Below are positions 57,072 through 64,000 of a DNA stretch of 64,000 nt, one piece after another. The stretch is from Erinaceus europaeus (lineage: Eukaryota; Chordata; Mammalia; Eulipotyphla; Erinaceidae). Position 1 is the first letter of the stretch, and each line of letters begins with the position of its first letter. The stretch covers positions 55,647,451 through 55,711,450 of the forward strand of contig NC_080164.1 in assembly GCF_950295315.1 (NCBI RefSeq), written 5' to 3'. The notes below the pieces were generated by a model. The model worked only from the letters and a program-made list of their open reading frames with translations, did not search any database and was not told where the DNA came from. The translations under genes and the position numbers were made by a program.

Positions 57072-57088
57072 AAAAAGAAAGGGGGAGG
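57072..57088 (+). promoter_or_regulatory. ERV-1 polypurine tract
   Basis: AAAAAGAAAGGGGGAGG directly before the 3' LTR (with one T upstream); primer for plus-strand DNA. Confidence 0.9.
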
Positions 57089-57357
57089 TGTTGGGTAGTT
57101 GCCATCTCCCCCTGGCTTCTGCTTAACCATATGCCTATATAGGGATTTTACTGATCCAAAGCTTTGGTCTATTTACATAAATCACTTTTACATAAAGCAC
57201 TCCAGGGCATTGGTGGTTCTATGATAGGATTCTCTCCTGCTCCACCCCCTCCTTGTCACACACTGATCCCTTCTTTGTCACACTCTGATTTTCACCAGTC
57301 ACTTTTCTCCCCACCCTCTCTATATCACATCCTGTTTCCACCCTACTTGGAGAGTAT
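57089..57357 (+). repeat. ERV-1 3' LTR, left part
   Basis: Matches 49603-49871 with two base changes (near 57309-57313). Broken just at the TATA box by ERV-2. The six bases GAGTAT (57352-57357) are duplicated at 60205. Confidence 0.95.
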
Positions 57358-57743
57358 TGCCCCGACCAGCAGGGCGGTGAACAGGGGCTAGGAACCCAAT
57401 GAAACCTGAAATGATAGGGACAAGAGACACGAAGAACGAGAGCAAGTCAAGTTTCTGATCAAGCTCTAAATTTTATTGAGAATACAGGCATTATAAGGCT
57501 TTGGGGAAGGAGAGGGAATGCTGGAGGAGGGGAAGGGGGAGCAAACTTCAAAGAGGAAAGTTCCTTGCAACAAATGGCAGGAACCAAACTATGTGTTGAC
57601 TCACTTGTGTTGACTCACTTGATTACTGATAAATGGTTTACCTAAGGGGAAATGGCCTGCCCAGGGGGTAATTAACATTTGTCTTGAGGGGTTCCGTTGT
57701 CTCAAAGCTTATCATCTATAAAGCAGAGAAATGGCTCCTGGCA
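57358..57743 (-). repeat. ERV-2 3' LTR
   Basis: 386 bp. AATAAA signal in reverse complement at 57472-57477 and a TTATAA box at about 57490. It differs from the other LTR at three positions by eye (57423, 57559 and 57616 regions). Its purine tract is AAAGGGAGGATA, read on the minus strand at 57744-57755. Confidence 0.95.
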
Positions 57744-58116
57744 TATCCTCCCTTTGTTATAATTTTTAAATTGAGGCAGGCAATGTGGGTGAGGAGCAGA
57801 GACCCTGACAGCAGGTTTGGTGGGCTTAACCAGAGGAGGGAAGTATTGACCTGAATCCTCCCGCGGGGTGGGTGCAAAATCAACCTTCCCGCATCTTATA
57901 AGGCTCTTGGTGTCTTTTTGGGGAGGGGAGGCAGAGCCACAGTTTCTAGGGAAACAATTTTTGTTGCTGACACCAACCTCCATGCAAATCAGGTTTGCTT
58001 CACGGGGGACTCAGAGGCAGACAATAGGGTCCTCCCCCTGCAGTGCTTTGCCTTACACCCCTTACTGGTGTCCTTGCCCTGCCGAGGTTGGATGTCTCGA
58101 TGCATAATTCTGAGTT

Positions 58117-59010
58117 TTATGCCATCCGAAAAGGGGGTCTGTCATCCTCAGGTTCAGCCAGGCCTCTGTCAGCCAAATCAAGTCTGTGATAATGTATTTG
58201 CAAAGGTTTTGATGCCAAGGAGTCAATCTGCCGTTTTATAAAATCAGTAATCTTATTAAAAATAAAGGGTCCTAAGGTAATCATTAACAAAAGACTAATC
58301 AAGGGTCCTACTATTGAGGGCAGCCAAGTAAAAAAGGGGGAATTCATCCATGATTGTGTAAAGGAAGGGTCATATCTATTTCTCAAATCTCGACTAAGTG
58401 TTTGTAGGTTCCTGACATTTTCTTCTATAACTCCTGATTCATTAATGTAAAAACAACATTCTTCTTTTAAAGCTAAGCAGGTTCCTCCCTTTTCTGCCGT
58501 CAAAAGGTCAAGAGCTCGCCTGTTCTGTAAAGTAACTTTTGCCAGTGACGTGATCTGTCTCTGTAATGACTCTAGACTATTTGTGGTGGAGTCTATAACT
58601 TGCTGTAATTTGTTAGAGAAATCATGGGAGAAGTAAATGGAATGTCCTAGTGCCCCACCGGCTATGCCGGTAGAGGTAGCTAAGCCTATGCCAATTATCA
58701 ATGGGAGGAAAACAGCTCTTTTACGAGTGGAGTGTAAGAGCCATGCAAACTCATCAGGTTCATATAAAGTGAGTTGGGGGACTATAGCTACTATGAGGCA
58801 GGGTCCAGGGGTAGTGGCATTTATGCTAGTCAGAAGTGTCCCACCGCACCAGAAGTAAGCTAATGGGGGGGGCTGTATGGACAGCGCTTACAGAGACATT
58901 ACGGGTGCAAGTGAAATTAACAGAGCTAGAGTTGCTGGTATAAAGACACACCAGTATAAATGAACTGCCTATGTGTTCTAGAAAAAGTGGGGCTGAGGGG
59001 GCGGAGGGAT
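58117..59010 (-). pseudogene. env: ERV-2 env remnant: SU end and TM subunit
   Basis: C-terminal Env of gamma/D-type. The SU remnant (about 59000-58730) has clustered N-glycosylation sites (NSSS, NFT, NVS). A frame change sits at the G-run near 58863-58870. A furin-type RKR (58717-58725) is followed by a hydrophobic fusion-peptide region. TM reads open from 58701 to 58117. It has a leucine-rich heptad region, the conserved LQNRRALDLL segment, and CX6CC (residues 75, 82, 83 counted from 58701). A membrane span lies at about 128-149, then a cytoplasmic tail of about 45 residues. TM mediates membrane fusion in the family. Loss of most of SU makes this remnant non-functional. Confidence 0.88.
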
Positions 59011-59619
59011 GGGGCCCCATAGGGGGGTTTTGTGGGAGGTTTTGTAAAACTGGGTAGAGGCGGGGGAAAGAATGCTGGGTTTCACTCTCATGTGAATTAG
59101 CAATAGGAGAGTCAATGGAGGGAACTTTAGTGAGTGCGGAGGGACCTGTAGGGAGGGGAATAGGGCTCTTACTTTCATCAGGTGCTGGGAGGCTTTTATT
59201 TTGACTGGGTACCGGGGATCAAGATCAATAATCACAGAAGGGCATGGAGATGGGGTCTTTGTCCTGGACGGCGGACGAGAAAGTTGCCGGAGGACCTTTT
59301 CACCCTCTGTAATAAGGTTTTTAATATCAGGGTGATTATTATATATTTTTAAGATATCATTAATTAAATTCCAGTAACAAAAGGCAGAAACAGGTACATG
59401 TTCAGGACCAAAAGACTGATAGTGATCATTAAGACAGTCACCAATTCTCCTCCAATGTTTCTCATCTATAGTGCCTTCCTGGGGGAACCAGGGGCAAATA
59501 TTTCCAATATAATCTAAAAACTTCTTTAATTCTTTCTTTTTATCCCTAGTTCCTCGTGTCTTGAGTGACTCCTTGAGTCCTTTAATGAATAAATCTTGTT
59601 TGCTAAATTCATGTCCCAT
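58978..59619 (-). pseudogene. gag: ERV-2 gag remnant: matrix domain
   Basis: ATG at 59619-59617 gives MGHEFSKQDLFIKGLKESL. It has a Gly-2 myristoylation signal and a betaretrovirus-type matrix helix pattern, continuing through CPWFPQEGTIDEKHW and HVPVSAFCYWNLIND. Matrix directs Gag to membrane. After about residue 110 comes a Pro/Ser-rich stretch (RPPSRTKTPSPCPS), then low-similarity sequence crossing the deletion toward env. Capsid and nucleocapsid are absent. Upstream leader 59620-59796 may hold the packaging signal. Confidence 0.82.
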
Positions 59620-59796
59620 GGTTTTGCTTACCTCAGCCGCTGTGACACTCTTCCCCAGATGCAACTCACGGGCGGGTATTTCCGTGGCGATCTCTGCGAG
59701 TCTTTGCGTTACCCCCCTCGGGCCGCGGTGACTCTGTGAATTCGGGTAGGCCTACCCCCTCGATCAGCGGAGTTTCTAGGTCCAGAAGGCTTCTTT

Positions 59797-59815
59797 GCCC
59801 CACGCTCGGGCGCCA
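59797..59815 (-). promoter_or_regulatory. ERV-2 primer binding site, tRNA-Lys type
   Basis: Minus strand reads TGGCGCCCGAGCGTGGGGC three bases after the LTR, fitting tRNA-Lys1,2 with an extra base. It is of a different Lys class from the ERV-1 site. Confidence 0.85.
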
Positions 59816-59818
59816 GAA

Positions 59819-60204
59819 TGCCCCGACCAGCAGGGCGGTGAACAGGGGCTAGGAACCCAATGAAACCTGAAATGATAGGGACAGGAGACACGAAGAACGA
59901 GAGCAAGTCAAGTTTCTGATCAAGCTCTAAATTTTATTGAGAATACAGGCATTATAAGGCTTTGGGGAAGGAGAGGGAATGCTGGAGGAGGGGAAGGGGG
60001 AGCAAACTTCAAAGAGGAATGTTCCTTGCAACAAATGGCAGGAACCAAACTATGTGTTGACTCACTTGTGTTGACTCACTTGATTACGGATAAATGGTTT
60101 ACCTAAGGGGAAATGGCCTGCCCAGGGGGTAATTAACATTTGTCTTGAGGGGTTCCGTTGTCTCAAAGCTTATCATCTATAAAGCAGAGAAATGGCTCCT
60201 GGCA
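59819..60204 (-). repeat. ERV-2 5' LTR
   Basis: 386 bp, starts TGCCAGGAGCC on the minus strand. GAGTAT follows at 60205-60210. Confidence 0.95.
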
Positions 60205-60412
60205 GAGTATAAAAACAGCTGCTCTTCTGATTAAAGACACTTGGAAATTGCTTTCCGGCTCCGAGAGTTCCAGAGTGTATCTCCTGCGGAAGTTGGTGCA
60301 GCACGAGTTCCTGATCCCTCTCCCACACAGCAGCCTAGATCAGCTCCAGTTGAGTTCTCTCCAACCCAGAGAGCACTAGCTCGGGAAGAAGTACCCTCAG
60401 GCTATCCCGGCA
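60205..60412 (+). repeat. ERV-1 3' LTR, right part
   Basis: Continues 57089-57357 after the duplicated GAGTAT: TATAAAAA, ATTAAAGACAC and U5 ending GGCTATCCCGGCA. Three changes from the 5' LTR (near 60256, 60349, 60383). Confidence 0.95.
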
Positions 60413-60579
60413 GGTCCATATTCCCAGAGGGTTAAAGAATAGGAAAGCTATCAGGGGAGGGGATGGGTTATGGAGCTCTGGTGGTGGGAATTGTATCACT
60501 CTTATTCTATGGTCTTGTCAGTGTTTCTATTTTATAAATAAATAAATTTTAAAAAAAAGAAAAGAAAATGGGGGGGGGG
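60413..60579 (+). mobile_element. Family X copy inside SEC61G pseudogene, 3' portion
   Basis: GGTCCATATTCCCAGAGGG to TATAAATAAATAAATTTTAA, an A-rich tail and a G-run. Completes the copy begun at 48610. Confidence 0.92.
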
Positions 60580-60866
60580 AGAACTCCAGAAGATTGCAAC
60601 AGCAATAGGACTTGCTATAATGGGATTCACTTTTTTTTTTTTTTTTTTTTTGTGAAATTGATCCACATTCCTATTAAGAACATCATTGTCGGTGGCTGAA
60701 CACCTTTTCAAAAGAGTGCTTTCCATCTTGGGATCTGATGAAGAAAAGAGGATTTCAGAAGCTCATGGAGTAAATGTACCTAGGGATTTTGTGTTTTTCT
60801 CCCATGTTTCCCCTTCTAAGCTGTTTTTATTTCTAAATTAAAATAGTTTCAAAATTAAAAAAGAAG
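60580..60866 (+). pseudogene. SEC61G: SEC61G processed pseudogene, 3' part
   Basis: Continues from 48609 after the duplicated AGAACTCC. It reads CAGAAGATTGC, then a frame for LAIMGF, a T-run of about 22 (60630-60651) that disrupts the membrane helix, then VKLIHIPIKNIIVGG and a TGA at 60697-60699. About 165 bp of 3' UTR and an A-rich end follow. AAGAAGTTATAGCA (60861-60874) after the tail is the right-hand target duplication. This half and the half at 48218 lie 12 kb apart only because of later insertions. Confidence 0.92.
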
Positions 60867-60874
60867 TTATAGCA

Positions 60875-61002
60875 TAGGACAGGGGTATATAGCACAATGG
60901 TTATGCAAAGACAGTCTCATGCCTGAGGCTCCAAAGTCCCAGGTTCAATACCCCACACCAGCACAAGTCAGAGCTAATCAGTGCTCTGGTTAAAAAAAAA
61001 AA
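60875..61002 (+). mobile_element. SINE-E
   Basis: AGCACAATGGTTATGCAAAG head and A-run end. ATAGCA on both sides (60869-60874 and 61006-61011). Confidence 0.92.
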
Positions 61003-61005
61003 ATC

Positions 61006-61175
61006 ATAGCATATATTCACAATGAATATCCCTTTGCCCTTCGCTACAATGTGGATGCAACTGGAAACAATTTTGCTAAGCAATATGCCTGTGATGGAAA
61101 AGTAAAAATACCATATGATCCCACTTATACGTAGAACATAAAGACACAAAACAAGAGAACAAAGTCAAATAAAAC
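61006..61175 (+). mobile_element. Old L1, second half (outermost layer of nest)
   Basis: ATAGCATATATTCACAATGA continues the 46610-46778 L1. TGGATGCAACTGGAAACAAT and ATATGATCCCACTTATACG are the diagnostic ORF2-end and UTR segments. Confidence 0.82.
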
Positions 61176-61179
61176 AAGC

Positions 61180-61660
61180 CTTGAGCTAGGGAGACAGCAT
61201 AATGGGTATGCAAAAAGACTTTCTGGTGGTGGTGGTGGGGGCTCATTCTACTGAGCACACATGTTACTATGCATGAAGACCCTGGTTTGAGACTCCCCTC
61301 CCCACCTATATGAGGCATGATTCATGAGTGGTGAAGCATGTCTATAGGCATCTCTCTCTATCTCTCCCACCCCTCTCAATTTCTTACTTTCCTATCAAAT
61401 AAAATGAAAGAAAAAAAGAGGGAAAGAGAAAGAGAGAAATAAATAAATAAATAAATAAACAAATCACCCCTGGGAGCAGTATATTTGTAGTTCTAGCACT
61501 GAACCCCAGAGAAAACACTGGTGGCAATAAAATAAAACAAAAATGTTCATGCTTGAGGCACCAAATGACTCAGATTCAATCCCTACCATCACCATAAGCC
61601 AGAGCTGAGCAGTGCTCTAGTTACAAAAATAAAATAAAATAAAGTAAAAAATAAGTAAAT
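61180..61660 (+). mobile_element. SINE-E split by a SINE-A
   Basis: SINE-E head at 61190-61222, SINE-A at about 61223-61460 with (AAAT)n, a SINE-B-type 3' module at 61465-61530, then the SINE-E remainder from 61545 (ATGCTTGAGGCACC). Confidence 0.8.
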
Positions 61661-61734
61661 AAATTTTAAAACTGCATAAACTGCATAAAGCATGATAAGG
61701 TCAAGTATATTATGGTAAACTCTAACCATGGGAT

Positions 61735-61945
61735 TTTTTTTTTAATTTTAGTATCTTTCCTTATTTATTGGATAGAGACAGCCAGAAATTGAGAGGAAAG
61801 GGTTGGATAGAGAGGAAGAGAGACAGAGAGACACCTGCAGCACTGTTTCTCCACTCGTGAAGCTTTCCCCCTGCAGATGGGGACCGGGGACTTGAACCTA
61901 GGTCCTTGCGCATTTTAACATGTGTGCCAACACCTGGCCCCAACT
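61735..61945 (-). mobile_element. SINE-A
   Basis: Reverse. Flanks ACCATGGGATTTTT and ACTATGAGATTTTT. Confidence 0.92.
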
Positions 61946-62074
61946 ATGAGATTTTTAAAGAAAAATAAGTCTTAACTACCTTGGTTATAATTAACTGTTA
62001 CCATTTTAAACTCTTTACAAGACTACAAGGAACCTTTTCCATTCTCTTTTTTAAAAATTTATTTATTTGTAAGT

Positions 62075-62345
62075 CCGGCGGTAGCTTAGCGGGTTACGCA
62101 CACGTGGCGCAAAGTGCAAGGACCCGCATAAAGATCCCAGTTCGAGCCCCCGGCTCCCCACCTGCAGGGGAGTCGCTTCACAGGCGGTGAAGCAGGTCTG
62201 CAGGTGTCTTTCTCTCCCCCTCTCTGTCTTCCCCTCCTCTCTCCATTTCTCTCTGGCCTACCTAACAACGACGACATCAATAATAACAACAATAATAACT
62301 TCAACAACAATAAAAACAAGGGCAACAAAAGGGTAAATAAATAAA
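62075..62345 (+). mobile_element. SINE-B, best preserved copy
   Basis: Near-consensus: A box GGTAGCTTAGCGGGTTACGC, B box AGTTCGAGCCC, AACAACGACGACATCAATAA, GGGCAACAAAAGGG. Possible flanks AAATTTATTTATTTG / AAATATTTATTTATT. Confidence 0.94.
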
Positions 62346-62359
62346 TATTTATTTATTAT

Positions 62360-62695
62360 TAGGTAGAGAGAGAAACTGAGGGAGGTACACCAATGTGTCT
62401 TGGAGCTCTGCTTCCCCAGAGCCCTTCCCCACTAGGGAAAGAGAGAGACAGGCTGGGACTATGGATACATCTGCCAACACCCATGTTCACCAGGAAAGCA
62501 AGTTACAGAGACCAGACCTTCCACCTTCTGCACCTCATAATGACTCTGGGTCCATACTCCCAGAGGGTCAAAGAATAGGAAAGCTATCAGAGGAGGGGAT
62601 GGGATATGGGGTTCTGGCGGTGAGAATTGTGCGAAGTTGTACTCTTGTCATCGTATGGTTTTGTCATTGTTTCCTTTTTATAAATTTAAAAAAAA
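62360..62695 (+). mobile_element. Family X 3' end
   Basis: Starts at GTACACCAATGTGTCTTGGA and ends TTCCTTTTTATAAATTTAAA. Confidence 0.88.
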
Positions 62696-62704
62696 ATTAA
62701 AAAT

Positions 62705-62865
62705 TGAGGGGGGTAAAGAAGGAGAGAGACAGAGAGACACCTGCAGCCCTGCTTAATCATTCGTAAAGCTTTCCCCCCTGCAGGTGGGAACCAGAGGCTT
62801 GAATCTGGGTTCTTGCACACTGTAAAGTGTACGCTTAACCAGGTGCGCCACTAACTGGCCCCCCA
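62705..62865 (-). mobile_element. SINE-A
   Basis: Reverse, 5' body and head only (GCTTAACCAGGTGCGCCACT). Its tail is shortened. Confidence 0.88.
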
Positions 62866-62889
62866 TTCTCTTTAAAATCCGTATTTTTC

Positions 62890-63100
62890 AGGGCTGGGTG
62901 GTGGCACACCTGGTTAAGCACACATGTTACAGTGCTCAAGGTCTTGGGTTCAAGCCCCCAGTCCCCACCTGCAGAGGGAATGCTTCATGAGTGATGAAGC
63001 AGGGTTTCAGGTATCTCTTTGTCTGTCTCTGTATCTTCCCATTCCTCTCAATTTCTGGCAGTCTCTATCCAATAAAAATAAAGATAATAAAAAATGTTTT
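62890..63100 (+). mobile_element. SINE-A
   Basis: GGCTGGGTGGTGGCACACCT head, B box GGTTCAAGCCC, AATAAAAATAAAGATAATAA tail. Confidence 0.92.
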
Positions 63101-63425
63101 TTTTATAAATCTATATTTTCTAATCCTGGAACCTCTGGGACTTTGCTTATATTCCTTTATGTCTCTCCTCCTGATCTCTTACCCTATTATACTGTCCCTG
63201 TTGGTCTCAATTAAATTAATGCAACCAGTGTCATCATGCCAAGTTATGCAGCTACTGCCTTTTTGCTGTAGATTGTGTCCAGAGACTACAGTCCTGAGAT
63301 GTTAACCTCCCAACTCCTTTAACATGGTGACATATTTCCTAATACATGAGACTACCTAGTTCCATTTCAGATGGTGTGTATTCTAACAAAGTTACAGAGC
63401 CTAGATATAGGCTAGGGTCTATACT
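63101..63425. other. Unassigned sequence
   Basis: No recognised feature; leads into the palindrome. Confidence 0.4.
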
Positions 63426-64000
63426 ACTATGTCTATTCATATTTAACACAGGAGCCTATGTAACCACTTCAACCCTGTAGGTCTGAGCTCACCTTCCATG
63501 ATTATAACTAGGAACATTCTACGCTGCACACATTTCAGGATCCATCTTCCTTGAGTGGCAGAATATGCTGACCCAGCCTCTCTTCAAAGAGTGGGGCAGT
63601 TTCTACCACTGTTGTCCTACATTGATGGCAAGGTCCTATAGAGGCCCACAAGAGGCTTTATGAGGTTGTTCCTGGTAGAGATGACCAATGGTGGTGGAGA
63701 GAGGGAAATATATCTCTCTTTTGCCATCACTGGTCACTTCCATTGGGAATGTCCTCATTAGCCCTTTTGTGGGCCTCTCTAGGACCTTTCCCTTATTATA
63801 CATTAGCAGTGGTAAGGACTGCTCCACTTTCTGAAGGGAGGCTGGGTCATCCTACTGTGCTACTTGAGGAAGACTTGCCCTGTAATATGTATAGCCTAGA
63901 ATGTTCAAGCTGAGATGATAAACTATGAGTTTGGACTGACAGGGACCTGGAGGCTCCTATGCTAAATATGAATACACATGGGCCCCAGGGCAAATCAATG
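63426..64000. repeat. Giant imperfect palindrome of family X sequence
   Basis: Left arm about 63430-63703 and right arm about 63722-63985, centred near 63712, loop about 20 bp. Matching blocks include GACCCAGCCTC(T/C)CTTCA, AGGTCCTA(T/G)AGAGGCCCACAA, and TATTCATATTTA at the outer ends. The right arm runs to the window edge, so the structure may be longer. Estimated identity is moderate (roughly three quarters), judged by eye. Confidence 0.88.

Larger units (their letters stand above)
57358..60204 (-). mobile_element. ERV-2: internally deleted betaretrovirus/D-type ERV
   Basis: 2,847-bp minus-strand provirus inserted in the ERV-1 3' LTR. Identical-length LTRs (386 bp), TG...CA ends and a 6-bp duplication GAGTAT. 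In its own orientation: LTR (60204-59819), tRNA-Lys primer site, gag leader, matrix part of gag, then a deletion junction (about 59000-59050), end of env, polypurine tract and LTR (57743-57358). Capsid, nucleocapsid, pro, pol and most of env SU are gone, so it could only have moved with help from another virus. Confidence 0.93.
49603..60412 (+). mobile_element. ERV-1: env-less class II endogenous retrovirus
   Basis: Complete provirus: 471-bp 5' LTR, tRNA-Lys primer site, gag-pro-pol, polypurine tract and a 3' LTR that is itself split by ERV-2. The host duplication GGTCCA (49597-49602 and 60413-60418) is 6 bp, as in betaretrovirus-like integration. The LTRs differ at about five positions by eye. 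Without the ERV-2 and SINE-D insertions it would be about 7.8 kb. No env is recognised. The layout and RT motifs resemble IAP-like class II elements, but I could not compare it to a database. Confidence 0.94.

Noticed and set aside
57089..60412. A single complex LTR with an internal expansion
   Set aside because: The TG...CA ends, paired 386-bp LTRs and GAGTAT duplication show a separate provirus inside the LTR.
62075..62160. tRNA-like A and B boxes in SINE heads, possible tRNA genes
   Set aside because: All are followed by the SINE body and A tail, and none folds as an isolated tRNA with mature ends. They are SINE promoters.

Overview
The window is repeat-dominated mammalian nuclear DNA with no intact host gene. 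The dense tRNA-derived SINEs with shared pyrimidine-rich bodies and the L1 lineage look like hedgehog (Erinaceidae) DNA. This identification is from memory of those repeats, not from a search. Labels used below: SINE-A (about 200 bp, head with GGTGGTGCACCTGGTTGAGC, tail AATAAATAAAGATAAT); SINE-B (about 280 bp, head with AGCGCAGCGGGTTAAGCGC, body ending in a CAACAA/AATAAT tract, and a long form with an extra 3' module); SINE-D (about 150 bp, head with GGCACAGTGGATAAAGC); SINE-E (about 120 bp, head with GCATAATGGTTATGCAAAG); SINE-F (older, diverged tRNA-like SINEs); family X (an unidentified A-tailed retroposon of about 1.1 kb).

Layout. 1-6.7 kb: a 3'-truncated L1 with the ORF1 end and the ORF2 endonuclease, then a family X copy split by a 3.4-kb minus-strand L1 that is itself hit by two SINEs. 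6.7-41 kb: SINEs of all families, family X copies, short L1 3' ends, microsatellites and stretches of unassigned single-copy DNA. A small element with a (GAA)n tail occurs at three places (8.5, 15.1 and 42.4 kb). 42.1-43.6 kb: two solo LTRs of one family in opposite orientation, each with its own 6-bp target duplication. 43.8-46.6 kb: more SINEs and an L1 3' end.

46.6-61.2 kb is a nest about 14 kb deep. An old plus-strand L1 is opened at one short target, AAGAAGTTATAGCA, which now appears in four full or partial copies. Inside lie two SINE-Bs, a family X copy and a SEC61G processed pseudogene. That pseudogene is split by a SINE-A and by another family X copy. The second X copy is split by ERV-1, a class II endogenous retrovirus. 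The 3' LTR of ERV-1 is split by ERV-2, an internally deleted retrovirus in the opposite orientation. Every level from the pseudogene inward has a recognisable target duplication, so the insertion order can be read directly.

ERV-1 (49603-60412) has near-identical LTRs, a tRNA-Lys primer site, gag-pro-pol and no recognisable env. Its Gag starts with a hydrophobic segment and coiled coil rather than a recognisable matrix domain. Gag-pro has a textbook -1 frameshift signal. The 1.9 kb between pol and the 3' LTR is non-coding and holds strong hairpins. ERV-2 (57358-60204) keeps LTRs, primer site, a betaretrovirus-like matrix domain and the end of a gamma/D-type Env, with nearly everything between deleted. 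61.2-64 kb returns to SINEs and ends in a very large imperfect palindrome made of family X sequence that runs out of the window.
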